Origin: an uncultured Lachnospiraceae bacterium
Lineage (GTDB): Bacteria > Bacillota > Clostridia > Lachnospirales > Lachnospiraceae
Assembly (NCBI GenBank): GCA_910586015.1
Contig: CAJUGJ010000022.1
Span: 1 to 60,171, forward strand
DNA: 60,171 nt
Direction: 5' to 3'
Shown here: piece by piece, positions 8,946 through 18,515 of the stretch
Numbering within the stretch: position 1 is the first letter of the stretch
Layout of the letters: each line of letters opens with the position of its first letter
The notes under the pieces: generated by a model
What the model was told of the DNA's origin: nothing
What the model saw: the letters and a program-made list of their open reading frames with translations, nothing else
Database searches by the model: none
Program-made: the position numbers and the translations under genes

Positions 8946-8974
8946 ATTATAACGACTGTACTTTGGTTTGTCAA
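8946..8974 (-). promoter_or_regulatory. Consensus sigma-A promoter for yceD-rpmF
   Basis: On the minus strand the -35 is TTGACA (8969-8974) and the -10 is TATAAT (8946-8951), with a 17-bp spacer. Both hexamers match the consensus perfectly, as expected for a ribosomal protein operon. Confidence 0.9.
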
Positions 8975-8987
8975 TCCTTTTTTTACT

Positions 8988-9830
8988 TTAGTCTTTAATT
9001 GCATTTAGACAGTTTTTCATCAGCATAGCAATTGTCATTGGACCTACTCCTCCGGGAACAGGAGTGATGGCACTGGTATGTTCTACTACCTGTTCAAAAT
9101 CTACATCTCCACAGAGTTGATTTTTTTCATCTCTATGGATTCCAACATCTATAACAACTGCTCCTTCTTTTATATAGTCTGCGGTAAAAAATTTAGGTTT
9201 TCCAACTGCTGCAATTAAAATGTCAGCCCGTTTTGTTACCTCTTTTAAATTTTTTGTTTTAGAATGACAGATGGTTACTGTTGCGTTTTCCCGAAGCAAA
9301 AGCATTGCCATCGGCTTTCCAACAATATTGCTACGTCCAACAACCACACATTCCCTTCCTTCTATATCAATATTGGATCGCTTTAATAATTCAATCACTC
9401 CTGCAGGCGTACAAGATATAAAACCACTTCTTCCAATACTTAAATTTCCTACATTTTGTGGGTGAAATCCATCTACATCTTTTTTAGGCGAAATTGCACA
9501 AATAATTTTATCTTCATTGATATGTGAGGGCAGAGGAAGTTGTACTAAAATTCCAGTGATATCTTCTTGTTTATTTAATTCATCTATTTTCTGTAATAAT
9601 TCTTCTTCTGTCGTTTCTTCTGGAAGTTCATAGGATAGAGATTGAATTCCTACATACTCACATGCCTTTTTTTTATTTTTTACATAAACTTTTGAAGCAG
9701 GATCATTTCCTACTAAAATAACGGCAAGAGATGCACTTTTCCCTTTTTCTTTTTGTCTTTCTGCTTCTTTTTTTACTTCCTCTTTAATCTGAGCAGAAAT
9801 CTCTTTTCCATCAATTATAAAATTGTTCAT
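8988..9830 (-). CDS. folD: Methylenetetrahydrofolate dehydrogenase / cyclohydrolase FolD
   Basis: 280 residues from the ATG at 9828-9830, preceded by GGAGG at 7 bp. FolD is the cytosolic bifunctional enzyme interconverting 5,10-methylene-, methenyl- and 10-formyl-THF. The catalytic YVKNKKKAC segment (Tyr and Lys), GILVQLPLP, VVGRSNIVGKPMA (NADP site) and the PVPGGVGPMT signature are all present. The start overlaps the stop of the upstream GNAT gene (ATGA), which indicates translational coupling. Confidence 0.97.
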   Translation of the reverse strand: MNNFIIDGKEISAQIKEEVKKEAERQKEKGKSASLAVILVGNDPASKVYVKNKKKACEYVGIQSLSYELPEETTEEELLQKIDELNKQEDITGILVQLPLPSHINEDKIICAISPKKDVDGFHPQNVGNLSIGRSGFISCTPAGVIELLKRSNIDIEGRECVVVGRSNIVGKPMAMLLLRENATVTICHSKTKNLKEVTKRADILIAAVGKPKFFTADYIKEGAVVIDVGIHRDEKNQLCGDVDFEQVVEHTSAITPVPGGVGPMTIAMLMKNCLNAIKD

Positions 9831-10297
9831 AAAATAACCTCCATCCCTATTTTTTGTGGCTTCATTCCGCATTTTTTATAAAATTCTTCTGCACTGTTGT
9901 TACAACTCCATACATTTAGTGTTACATTATAACACCCCTGCTTTCTTGCAAAATCCACTACTGCCCTATAAAGTTCTGTACCAATATGCTGTCCTCGAAT
10001 TGTTTCATCAACACATAGATCATCGATATATAGAGTTTTAATATCTGTCAAAATATTATCATTGGGATGCTGTAAAAATATACAAAAGGCATACCCTTCT
10101 ATTTTTCCTTGTTCCCCTTCCGCAATAAAAACTGGTGATGTATCTGTTTGAAAAATTGATATTAATTGCTCGTTGGTATATTTTTTCCCTCCAGCTTTAA
10201 ATAAATCCGGTCTGCCATTGTGATGTACCATATTTACCTGAACCAACAGACGATTTATTTCTGAAATATCTTCCTGTTTTGCTCTTCGTATTATCAT
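9827..10297 (-). CDS. GNAT family N-acetyltransferase
   Basis: 156 residues with the GNAT fold: IIRRAKQEDI at the start, then LYIDDLCVDETIRGQHIGTELYRAVVDFARKQGC, which holds the acetyl-CoA loop (R-x-x-H-I-G), and NVWSCNNSAEEFYKKCGM at the end. Acceptor substrate unknown. It shares an ATGA overlap with folD, so the two are made together, though no functional link to folate is evident. The start is preceded by AAAGGAAC. Confidence 0.88.
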   Translation of the reverse strand: MIIRRAKQEDISEINRLLVQVNMVHHNGRPDLFKAGGKKYTNEQLISIFQTDTSPVFIAEGEQGKIEGYAFCIFLQHPNDNILTDIKTLYIDDLCVDETIRGQHIGTELYRAVVDFARKQGCYNVTLNVWSCNNSAEEFYKKCGMKPQKIGMEVIL

Positions 10298-10312
10298 AAA
10301 TTATGTTCCTTT

Positions 10313-11854
10313 CTACATTAATGGTGCAAACAATCGTAAAATTGCTTGCCATAAATTTTTAAAAAATCCCTGTTTCATTAATTCTGGTGTGATAAATGTA
10401 CTTTTCTCAATGGTCTTTTTTGCATCTTCTTTTACTGCCAAAACACTTTTTGTTTGATATAAAAATACTCCACATTCAAAATGTAGATATAAACTTCGAT
10501 AATCTAAATTAATCGTTCCTACTGTTGCAACTTTATCATCGCAAACCATACACTTTGCATGAATAAATCCAGGAGTAAACTGATAAATTTTAACCCCTGC
10601 CTCACTTAGTTGTCGGTAATAGGATTGTGTCAGACAAAAAACTGTTTTTTTATCTGGAATCTGAGGAGTAACAATTCTTACATCTACTCCTCTTTTAGCA
10701 GCTAAACACAGTGCAGTTATCATTTCATTATCAATAATTAAATAAGGAGTAAAAGCATATAAATATTCTTGTGCAGCATTAATAATATTCAAATAGACAT
10801 TTTCTCCAACTGTTTCTTCGTCTAATGGACTATCTCCATATGGTTGTACATATCCATCGCCTTCAAATGGCTCTGGATGATAGTAATGTGGTAGAAATTC
10901 TTCAAAATTTTGATCCGTTGGACGCAAGGCATTCCAAATCTCTAAAAACATAAGCGTCAGATTCCAAACCGCTTCCCCTTTTAGCATGATTCCAGTATCT
11001 TTCCAATAACCAAATCGTTCTTTTTCATTAATATATTCATCTGATAAATTAATTCCACCTGTAAATCCAGTATGTCCATCAATTACTAGAATTTTTCTGT
11101 GATCTCTATTATTCATTACAATAGAAAGAATAGGAACTACAGGATTAAAGGCTTCACAATGAATTCCACACTCTTCTAGTTCTTTATAATATTGATATGG
11201 TAATGTAGTTAATGATCCAAAATCATCATAGAGTAGACGAACTTCTACTCCCTGTTTCGCCTTTTGTTTTAAAATTTCTAAAATATCTCCCCACATTCTT
11301 CCATCATGAATAATAAAATATTCCATGAAAATAAAATGCTTTGCTTTTTTTAACTCTTGTAACATAACAGGAAAGTTTTTCTCTCCGCTTTCAAAATATT
11401 GTGTTCTTGTATTTTTATAAATTGGAAATTTCACAATATTGCTCAAATATTTTACCTGACCCAGAACCCCTTTATCGAAAGCACCTATTTCTTTTAAGAT
11501 AGTTTTATCCTGTTTTCGATATTCTTCTAATAATGTATCTACCTGTTCAATTTTTCGTCTTAACTTTCTTGTAGGTTTTTTATTTCCACAAAAAACATAA
11601 AGCAACCCACCAAATAACGGAAAACATAAAATTGGAATAACCCATGCTAACTTATAGGCGGGATTATCTTCTTTATTAATTACAATTAAAATGGCTAAAA
11701 TGCTAATAAAAGTAAATAAAATATTGATCCACCAAGACTGGCTTGTTAAATCCAATAAAAAAATAATAAACCATATCACTTGAATTACAAGTAAGATCCC
11801 TACAAGAAAGATTCGATTAAAAATTCGATTGACAATCTTTTTTTTTGATTTCAT
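10313..11854 (-). CDS. cls: Cardiolipin synthase, phospholipase D family (paralog 2)
   Basis: 513 residues from the ATG at 11852-11854, which has GGGAGG at 8 bp; a longer in-frame reading overlaps the upstream paralog and lacks a site. The N-terminus has two or three membrane segments, and both HKD motifs are intact: HRKILVIDG and HAKCMVCDD. The sequence is closely similar to the gene just upstream (shared stretches such as DGHTGFTGGINL and LKGEAVWNLTLMFL), so the pair arose by tandem duplication. The upstream stop lies 26 bp before this start, so they form an operon. Confidence 0.92.
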   Translation of the reverse strand: MKSKKKIVNRIFNRIFLVGILLVIQVIWFIIFLLDLTSQSWWINILFTFISILAILIVINKEDNPAYKLAWVIPILCFPLFGGLLYVFCGNKKPTRKLRRKIEQVDTLLEEYRKQDKTILKEIGAFDKGVLGQVKYLSNIVKFPIYKNTRTQYFESGEKNFPVMLQELKKAKHFIFMEYFIIHDGRMWGDILEILKQKAKQGVEVRLLYDDFGSLTTLPYQYYKELEECGIHCEAFNPVVPILSIVMNNRDHRKILVIDGHTGFTGGINLSDEYINEKERFGYWKDTGIMLKGEAVWNLTLMFLEIWNALRPTDQNFEEFLPHYYHPEPFEGDGYVQPYGDSPLDEETVGENVYLNIINAAQEYLYAFTPYLIIDNEMITALCLAAKRGVDVRIVTPQIPDKKTVFCLTQSYYRQLSEAGVKIYQFTPGFIHAKCMVCDDKVATVGTINLDYRSLYLHFECGVFLYQTKSVLAVKEDAKKTIEKSTFITPELMKQGFFKNLWQAILRLFAPLM

Positions 11855-11880
11855 AACAATTTCCTCCCTTTGTATCTTCA

Positions 11881-13410
11881 CTATAATAAAGGAGCAATTA
11901 CCCGCAATATCCGTTGGCAAAAACGCATTGATAAACTCCTTTTTAGTGTTTCTTGTATCAGTAATGTACTTTGTTTAAGTGTTTCTAGCATATCTTCCTT
12001 TATAGAGGAAATTGATTCTGTCTTATAGAGGAATACCCCACATTCAAAATGCAGATATAAACTTCGATAATCCATATTAAAAGTACCCACACATGCTGCC
12101 TTATCATCACATAAAAATACTTTTGCATGAATAAATCCTGGATTATACATATAGACTTTTACACCATTTGCAGTTAGTTGTGGAAAATAAGAATCTGCCA
12201 ACCAAAATACTACTTTACTGTCAGATACTCCCGGAGTAACAATTCTTACATCTACCCCACGCTTTGCTGCAAGACAAAGTGCTGTCATCATCTCATTATC
12301 AATAATTAAATAAGGATTAAAAATATAAATATAATGTTCTGAAGCATGAATCATATTTAAATATACATTTTCCCCCACATTCTCATCATCTAATGGTGTA
12401 TCACTATAAGGTTGTACATAACCACATCCACAAAATTCCTGATAATGAAACTGATGAGGTCGAAAAGAATCAAAAGTAAGATCGGTCGGTCGCAGACCAT
12501 TCCATAAACTTAAAAACATTATTGTTAAACTCCAAACCGCTTCTCCTTTTAACATAATTCCAGTATCTTTCCAATAACCATACTCATGAGTCAGATTAAT
12601 ATATTCATCTCCTAAATTAATTCCACCTGTAAATCCAGTATGTCCATCAATTACAGTAATTTTACGGTGATCTCTATGGTTCATAACGACAGATAGATAA
12701 GGTACAAAATGATTAAATGCTTCGCAGCGAATTCCATATTGTTCTACTTCTTCATAATACCGATAGGGTAGATACATAAGACTTCCTACATCATCATAAA
12801 TTAATCGTACATCCAATCCTTCCCTAGCTTTTTGTTTTAAAATTTCAAAAATAGAATTCCACATCACTCCATCACGTAAAATAAAATATTCCATAAAAAT
12901 AAAATGTTCTGCCCTCTTTAGTTCATTTAGCAGAACTTCATAATTTTCTTCTCCTGACTTAAAATATACTGTTTTCGTATGATTATACATCGGAAAACCA
13001 GAATAATTTCTAATATATTCCTCTTGACAGAAATATTTTCGGTCTATATTGTCTAAAGCCTTTAAAATTTTAAAATCTTGTGTTAGCAAAGGCATAATTC
13101 TTTTATCTGAATTTTCTAACTCTCTGCGTAGATGTTTTGTTGGTTTTCTCTCATATAACAGTAAATACATCAAACCTCCAAATAGAGGAAAGGCAAGAAT
13201 CGGAACCACCCATGCCAGTTTTACCGCAGGATTCATCTCTTTGCCGACTAGAATGAGAATAGCCGTTAAACTAATACACTTTAATATAATATCAATCCAG
13301 ATAGAATAGGCGATCAATTTGTGCATTACCACAACAACCCAAATTACTTGAAGTGCTATCAGTAATCCTACAATTACGATTCTGCTTAAAATTCTCTTTA
13401 GAAATTTCAT
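11881..13410 (-). CDS. cls: Cardiolipin synthase, phospholipase D family (paralog 3)
   Basis: About 509 residues. The ATG at 13408-13410 (MKFLKR) is favoured because AGGA lies 8 bases upstream; an ATG at 13419 is also possible and the TTG at 13434 less so. It has an N-terminal membrane region and two complete HKD motifs (HRKITVIDG, HAKVFLCDD). It is the leading gene of a tandem pair with paralog 2. Three cardiolipin synthases within 8 kb suggests dosage or condition-specific forms. Confidence 0.92.
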   Translation of the reverse strand: MKFLKRILSRIVIVGLLIALQVIWVVVVMHKLIAYSIWIDIILKCISLTAILILVGKEMNPAVKLAWVVPILAFPLFGGLMYLLLYERKPTKHLRRELENSDKRIMPLLTQDFKILKALDNIDRKYFCQEEYIRNYSGFPMYNHTKTVYFKSGEENYEVLLNELKRAEHFIFMEYFILRDGVMWNSIFEILKQKAREGLDVRLIYDDVGSLMYLPYRYYEEVEQYGIRCEAFNHFVPYLSVVMNHRDHRKITVIDGHTGFTGGINLGDEYINLTHEYGYWKDTGIMLKGEAVWSLTIMFLSLWNGLRPTDLTFDSFRPHQFHYQEFCGCGYVQPYSDTPLDDENVGENVYLNMIHASEHYIYIFNPYLIIDNEMMTALCLAAKRGVDVRIVTPGVSDSKVVFWLADSYFPQLTANGVKVYMYNPGFIHAKVFLCDDKAACVGTFNMDYRSLYLHFECGVFLYKTESISSIKEDMLETLKQSTLLIQETLKRSLSMRFCQRILRVIAPLL

Positions 13411-13518
13411 GTGTTTCATCCTTTTCTTCTGCAAAATCTTTTATAATTCTTCATTATAATCTTTCCTTAATTAACTGTCAAAGAAAAAAATTATGAATAA
13501 GTTCTTTTACTATAAAAA

Positions 13519-13541
13519 TACTCCCTTGTTAAAAGGGAGTA
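13519..13541 (-). terminator. Terminator after the aconitase-family gene
   Basis: A 9-bp stem (arms 13519-13527 and 13533-13541, loop GTTAA) is followed on the minus strand by TTTTTATAG. It lies 16 bp beyond the stop codon of the hydratase. Confidence 0.8.
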
Positions 13542-13556
13542 CTTTCGATACCTCTA

Positions 13557-15848
13557 TTATTTCCTATAATAATTAATTAAACATCCTTCTAAAATAATAT
13601 CTCTCTCGTCTTTTGTCAGTTCTCCAAGGCTTAACGTAAATTCTTTCATTTCCTCTCCAACAATATATGCCTTTACTTCGGATTCTCCATTTTGAATTAC
13701 TCTTCGAATATCTTTAATATATAAATAATCTCCATTTTTAAATGGCAGTTCTTCTGTTAAAATAAATGGCAACATACCCCAGTTGATCAGATTCGAACGA
13801 TATCTCTTTGTCGCATATTCTTTAGCAATATTGGCAAGTCCTCCTAATACTTTCTGGCAGCTTGCGGCTTGTTCTCTGGCAGAGCCATCCCCTGGTTTTA
13901 CTGCATAAATTACACTCCCGATCTCTGTTTCTTTTGGATCTACTGAAAACTTTTCATTGATCTTTTTAAAAATATGTTCTACTTCTCTGTTCGCTTCATA
14001 AATATCTTCTGCTGTGTTTGCAGTTACTCTTGCTTTTTCTGCCTGATGTACCTGTTTAGCACGACCAACATAAGCAGGATCCTTTCTTGAAAGTGTAAAT
14101 TCTGCCAGTCCAAGTGGATTAGAACGGTAGGAAGAAGTTTCTCCAGAAGGAATTAACTCGTCTGTTGTTGTTACTGGATCTAAAATAACAGATACTACTT
14201 TTAGTACCAGATCTTCTGTCAGTCGTTCCATCTTAGGCCAGTCCTTAATTCCCGGTCCAAATTTAATTTCTACAGAAGTGTCTGGTTTTCCAACTCCATT
14301 ATATACTCTGTTTTCATAGATTTTACTATCAAAAAAATACTTAGGTTTGGAAAATTCTCCATCAAATTCTTGTGCTGAAGTTAAATATCCTCGATTTGCT
14401 GCTGTTGCTGCAATAGAACGGGCATCCATTAAAGCTACTGATGCAATTTGTCCATTTGTTACTTTCGAACCTTCTCTATTTGGAAAATTTCTAGTGGAAT
14501 GACGAATACTAAAACCATTATTTGCAGGTACATCTCCTGCACCAAAACATGGTCCACAAAATGCTGTTCTTACTGTTGCACCTGTTTCTAACAGTTTTGC
14601 TACAGTTCCATTCTTTACTAATTCCATAAAAATCGGTTGACTGGCTGGATAGACACTAAGAGAAAATTCATCTGCTCCAATATATTTTCCATTTAAAATA
14701 TCTGCTGCATCACAGATATTTTCAAATCCACCACCTGCACATCCAGCAATAACACCCTGATCTACATATAGTCTTCCATTTCTCACTTTATCTTTTAAAG
14801 TATAAGATACCTTATTTTGATTTAAGCTGATTAATGCCTTCTTTTCTACATCATCCAAAATATCCATTAAATTTTCATTGAGCTCTTCAATAGTATATAC
14901 ATTACTTGGATGGAAAGGCATTGCAATCATTGGCTTAATTTCTGATAAGTCAATATAAATGAAATTATCATAATAAGCAACTTTTTTAGGTACAAGCTCT
15001 TTATAATCTTCTCTTCTTCCATGAATTTCATAGAACTCTTTTACTTTATCATCAGTCTGCCAAATGGAAGAAAGACAAGTAGTTTCTGTTGTCATAACAT
15101 CAATACCAATTCGGTAGTCTACACTTAAATTTTCTATGCCATCTCCTAAAAACTCCATTACCTTATTATTGACATATCCATTTGCAAACACAGCACCGAT
15201 GATTGCCAGTGCAATATCCTGTGGGCCTACTCCTTTGCTTGGTTTTCCAGTTAAATAGACTCCAACTACCTTTGGCATATTAATATCATAGGTCTTATTT
15301 AATAGTTGCTTTACTAATTCTGGACCACCCTCTCCAACTGCCATTGTGCCAAGTGCTCCATATCTTGTATGAGAATCCGATCCTAAAATCATTGCTCCGC
15401 CGCTTGCAAGCATTTCTCTTGCAAATTGATGAATCACTGCCTGATGTGGTGGTACATACATTCCGCCATAGCGTTTTGCGCAGGACAATCCAAACATATG
15501 ATCATCTTCATTAATTGTCCCTCCAACTGCACAAAGACTATTATGGCAGTTTGTCAGTACATATGGCACTGGAAATTCTGTCAGTCCACTTGCCCGTGCT
15601 GTCTGTATAATGCCTACAAACGTAATATCATGCGAAGTTAATTTATCAAACTTTAGTTTTAGCTTGTCCATTGTTTCGGAAGTATTATGTGCTTCTAAAA
15701 TTCCATATGTTATTGTATTCTTTGCCGCTTCTTGTTTTGTTGGAATGTCATTTCCTAACTCTTTTGCTAATTTAATATCTATGTCATCTTTTTCTTCTAT
15801 AATCTGTTTGCCATGAATAACATAAGCTCCTCGTTCAAAAAGTTTCAT
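13557..15848 (-). CDS. Aconitase-family hydratase (YbhJ-like)
   Basis: 763 residues. Aconitase fold: the substrate and Fe-S region shows GSDSHTRYGALG, GVGPQDIALAIIGAVF, AGCAGGGFENICDAADIL and CGPCFGAGD, and the C-terminal swivel domain has RYRSNLINWGMLPF. The order and length fit the bacterial YbhJ-type hydratases more than AcnA or AcnB. It could be the functional aconitase feeding isocitrate to the icd at 29.7 kb, but a different hydroxyacid substrate is equally possible. It stands alone with its own promoter and terminator. The start has AGGAGG. Confidence 0.85.
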   Translation of the reverse strand: MKLFERGAYVIHGKQIIEEKDDIDIKLAKELGNDIPTKQEAAKNTITYGILEAHNTSETMDKLKLKFDKLTSHDITFVGIIQTARASGLTEFPVPYVLTNCHNSLCAVGGTINEDDHMFGLSCAKRYGGMYVPPHQAVIHQFAREMLASGGAMILGSDSHTRYGALGTMAVGEGGPELVKQLLNKTYDINMPKVVGVYLTGKPSKGVGPQDIALAIIGAVFANGYVNNKVMEFLGDGIENLSVDYRIGIDVMTTETTCLSSIWQTDDKVKEFYEIHGRREDYKELVPKKVAYYDNFIYIDLSEIKPMIAMPFHPSNVYTIEELNENLMDILDDVEKKALISLNQNKVSYTLKDKVRNGRLYVDQGVIAGCAGGGFENICDAADILNGKYIGADEFSLSVYPASQPIFMELVKNGTVAKLLETGATVRTAFCGPCFGAGDVPANNGFSIRHSTRNFPNREGSKVTNGQIASVALMDARSIAATAANRGYLTSAQEFDGEFSKPKYFFDSKIYENRVYNGVGKPDTSVEIKFGPGIKDWPKMERLTEDLVLKVVSVILDPVTTTDELIPSGETSSYRSNPLGLAEFTLSRKDPAYVGRAKQVHQAEKARVTANTAEDIYEANREVEHIFKKINEKFSVDPKETEIGSVIYAVKPGDGSAREQAASCQKVLGGLANIAKEYATKRYRSNLINWGMLPFILTEELPFKNGDYLYIKDIRRVIQNGESEVKAYIVGEEMKEFTLSLGELTKDERDIILEGCLINYYRK

Positions 15849-15885
15849 CCAAAAATATCCTCCTAACGCTATTTTAATAAAAATT

Positions 15886-15914
15886 ATTTTAACATGCCTG
15901 AATTAGTAAGTCAA
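15886..15914 (-). promoter_or_regulatory. Promoter of the aconitase-family hydratase
   Basis: On the minus strand: TTGACT (15909-15914), 17-bp spacer, TAAAAT (15886-15891). Five of six bases match the consensus in each box. Confidence 0.75.
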
Positions 15915-15936
15915 ATAAAGTTTTTTAGCTTTATCC

Positions 15937-15965
15937 TTGAAGTTTTAATTAATATCAGTTAGAAT
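15937..15965 (+). promoter_or_regulatory. Promoter of the 16025 gene and carbamate kinase
   Basis: TTGAAG (15937-15942), 17-bp spacer, TAGAAT (15960-15965). It is divergent from the hydratase promoter. The 5' UTR has a small stem (AGACGA pairing with TCGTCT) before the ribosome binding site. Confidence 0.6.
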
Positions 15966-16024
15966 AAAGACAAAGACGAGATCCAAAAAGTTCGTCTGAT
16001 AAAAAGGGAATGGAGGTAGAGATT

Positions 16025-16312
16025 ATGAAATATATGCGTTCTGCTTTGGAGGTAGAGGCAAAAGAATACGAAATAGGTAAAAATATGGAAGATGGATTTG
16101 AACTATGGAGTAAAGTTTTAACAAATGGATGGATTTCAACAGATGAAGTGATTCAAATTACAAGACCTGACGGTTCTATCGTTTGTCCATTTATTCAAAA
16201 CAGACGAGGAATTATCTTTTTACGTGAAGGAGATTATATTATTTATGAGGCTGATGGAGAACGTCATGTCTGCAATAAAGACAAATTCTCCTCTCGCTAT
16301 CAGTCACTATAA
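16025..16312 (+). CDS. Small conserved hypothetical protein
   Basis: 95 residues from the ATG at 16025, which has GGAGG at 8 bp. Not firmly recognised. The C-terminal half (GDYIIYEADGERHVCNKDKF) resembles a short domain often seen in phage-like proteins, where a GDYIV motif is followed by a variable loop and a terminal DxFxxxY-like segment. There is no signal or membrane segment. It lies 26 bp upstream of the carbamate kinase homolog, so they are probably co-transcribed. Confidence 0.6.
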   Translation: MKYMRSALEVEAKEYEIGKNMEDGFELWSKVLTNGWISTDEVIQITRPDGSIVCPFIQNRRGIIFLREGDYIIYEADGERHVCNKDKFSSRYQSL

Positions 16313-16338
16313 TAATACTATATAAAAGGGGAAAAATA

Positions 16339-17280
16339 ATGGAACGGAAAAAAATTGTAGTAGCACTTGGCAGAAGTGCTTTTGGTGAAACATTCCCAGA
16401 ACAAAGAATTAATGTAAAAAGAGCCGCCAATACTATTGCTGATTTAGTAGAATCAGGATATCTTCCAGTGATTACTCATAGTAATGGTCAACAGATCGGT
16501 ATGGTTCACACTGCAATGAGGGAATTTTCTAAGTTAGATCCTAAATATACAGTTGCTCCTATGTCTTTATGTGGTGCAATGAGTCAAGGATATATTGGAT
16601 ATGACCTTCAAAATGCCATCCGTACTGAATTACTAAATCGTGGAATTTATCTGCCAGTTTCCACAATTATCACTCAAGTAAAAGTTGATCCATTTGATAA
16701 AGCCTTTAGCCATCCTTCTAAAATTATTGGAAGAAAAATGACGAAAGAAGAAGCGAGTATAGAAGAGAAAAAAGGAAATTATGTAGTAGAAAAAGAAGAT
16801 GGTTGGTATAGAATTGTAGCTGCTCCAAAGCCATTAGATATTTATGAAATCGATGCAGTGAAAGCTCTGCTTCATGCTGAACAAATTGTCATTGCAGGAG
16901 GTGGAGGTGGAATTCCAGTTTTAGAACAGGCAACTATATTAAAGGGCGCAAGTGCTGTTATTGAAAAGGACTGGACTGCTGCAAGACTTGCTGAACTAAT
17001 AGATGCAGAAGTTTTAATTTTTTTAACAGGAGTAAAAAAAGTTTCATTATATTATGGTACATCAGAACAAAAAGAGTTAGATACGATTACCGCTACACAG
17101 GCAGAAACTTATATAAAAGAAGGGTACTTTTCTAAGGGTGCAATGCTTCCAAAGATAGAAGCGGCAGTTTCTTTTGTTACAGCAGGCAAGAACAGAAAGG
17201 CAGTCATTACAAAGATGGAACATGCTATAGATGGATTGATGGGACAAACAGGAACTACGATTGTAACAAAGGGTGTTTAA
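16339..17280 (+). CDS. Carbamate kinase family protein, divergent subgroup
   Basis: 313 residues, the family length. Carbamate kinase makes ATP from carbamoyl phosphate in arginine or purine/allantoin fermentation. The fold is clear (IVIAGGGGGIPV, a KDWTAARLAELI segment, LIFLTGVKKVSLYYG, KGAMLPKIEAAVSFV, GQTGTTI). However, the first loop, usually ALGGNAL, reads ALGRSAF (9-15), and the usual HGNGPQVG reads HSNGQQIG (47-54). This matches a Lachnospiraceae subgroup I recall as annotated carbamate kinase, but substrate contacts are altered, so activity is uncertain. No arcA, arcB or ygeW genes are nearby. Confidence 0.75.
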   Translation: MERKKIVVALGRSAFGETFPEQRINVKRAANTIADLVESGYLPVITHSNGQQIGMVHTAMREFSKLDPKYTVAPMSLCGAMSQGYIGYDLQNAIRTELLNRGIYLPVSTIITQVKVDPFDKAFSHPSKIIGRKMTKEEASIEEKKGNYVVEKEDGWYRIVAAPKPLDIYEIDAVKALLHAEQIVIAGGGGGIPVLEQATILKGASAVIEKDWTAARLAELIDAEVLIFLTGVKKVSLYYGTSEQKELDTITATQAETYIKEGYFSKGAMLPKIEAAVSFVTAGKNRKAVITKMEHAIDGLMGQTGTTIVTKGV

Positions 17281-17291
17281 GATTTTTATGA

Positions 17292-17329
17292 GGAGTTGTG
17301 CACTAACCATTTAGTGCACAACTCCTTTT
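17292..17329 (+). terminator. Intrinsic terminator after the carbamate kinase homolog
   Basis: A perfect 15-bp stem (17292-17306 with 17311-17325, loop CCAT) is followed by TTTT. It lies between convergent genes and may also slow minus-strand transcription after fabV, although that side lacks a T-run. Confidence 0.9.
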
Positions 17330-18489
17330 CACACCTCAATATCTTCCTGATAATCTATTGTATCATAGCGAAATCCAAACATATGATAGAAGTCTTCCCA
17401 GTATCCATCAATATCTGCATATTCTCTTAAATTTTCAGTTGTAATCAGATCCCAATTTTTTGTCACCTTGCTTTGTACTTCTTTTTTTAATTCCCAATCA
17501 TCCATACGAATTCTTCCCAGTTCATCTGTCTTTGGCTGTTTTGTAAAAAGTTCTGTACGAAATAGTCGTTCTATCTGTTCAATACAGCCTTCGTGAAGTC
17601 CCATCTCTTTCATGATACGATACAATATACTAAGATAGAGTGGTACAACTGGAATTGCAGAAGATGCTTGTGTTACAAGAGCTTTATTCACACTGATATA
17701 TGCCTTTAATCCCTGTTTTTCATAGATCTGATTTAAGTTTAGCGATGTTTGATATAAGTTTTCCTTTGCCTTTCCAATTGTGCCATCTTTATAAATCGGA
17801 TATGTCAATTCAGGTCCTAGATAAGAATAAGCTACTGTAATACAAGAATCTGCTAAAACTCCTGCGTTGGCTAGGGAATCGATCCAATCTTTCCAATCCT
17901 CCCCTCCCATTACTTTTACAGTTGCCTCTTCTTCTTGTAAAGAAGCTGGTTCAATTGTTACAGTAGTGACTTCATTTCTTCTTAAATCAAGTGTCTTATT
18001 CGTATAGGTCTGTCCAACTGTTTTTAAAACAGATTGATATATTGTACCATCTTTATCTGTTCTTTTCGGTGCTGCCAGACTATAAATAATCAAATCCACA
18101 TTTTTCAGATCTGTGCGAATCGTTTCAATCACTTGTTGCTTCATTTCTTTGGAAAATGCGTCTCCATTCAATGTTTTGGCATATAACCCTTCTTTTTTCG
18201 CTTCTTGCTCAAATGCTTTTGTATTATACCATCCTGCTGTTGCAGTCCGTTTTGTAGATGCCTCTTTTTCAAACATAACTCCAAGAGTTGCTGCACCACA
18301 TTGAAATGCTGCACAGATTCGAGATGCCAATCCATAGCCTGTAGATGCACCGAGAATCAAAACTCTTTTTGCACCCAAAATTTTTTCCTTATCCTTGACA
18401 TATGCTATCTGTCTTTTTACACTTTCAAAACATCCGGTTTTATGAGCTGTTGTGCAGATAAAACCCTTTACCTTTGGTTCTACAATCAT
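17329..18489 (-). CDS. fabV: Trans-2-enoyl-ACP/CoA reductase (NADH), FabV
   Basis: 386 residues, slightly shorter than the usual 395-400. FabV carries out the last, NADH-dependent reduction in fatty acid elongation or acyl-CoA reduction. The NADH site GASTGYGLASR is at residues 47-57, and the catalytic Tyr-x8-Lys pair is present in YKDGTIGKAK. FabV enzymes are less sensitive to triclosan than FabI. It follows the 18516 gene by 26 bp and is probably co-transcribed with the lipid kinase. Confidence 0.95.
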   Translation of the reverse strand: MIVEPKVKGFICTTAHKTGCFESVKRQIAYVKDKEKILGAKRVLILGASTGYGLASRICAAFQCGAATLGVMFEKEASTKRTATAGWYNTKAFEQEAKKEGLYAKTLNGDAFSKEMKQQVIETIRTDLKNVDLIIYSLAAPKRTDKDGTIYQSVLKTVGQTYTNKTLDLRRNEVTTVTIEPASLQEEEATVKVMGGEDWKDWIDSLANAGVLADSCITVAYSYLGPELTYPIYKDGTIGKAKENLYQTSLNLNQIYEKQGLKAYISVNKALVTQASSAIPVVPLYLSILYRIMKEMGLHEGCIEQIERLFRTELFTKQPKTDELGRIRMDDWELKKEVQSKVTKNWDLITTENLREYADIDGYWEDFYHMFGFRYDTIDYQEDIEV

Positions 18490-18515
18490 GATAATCTCCT
18501 TTTTAATGCAATTTC

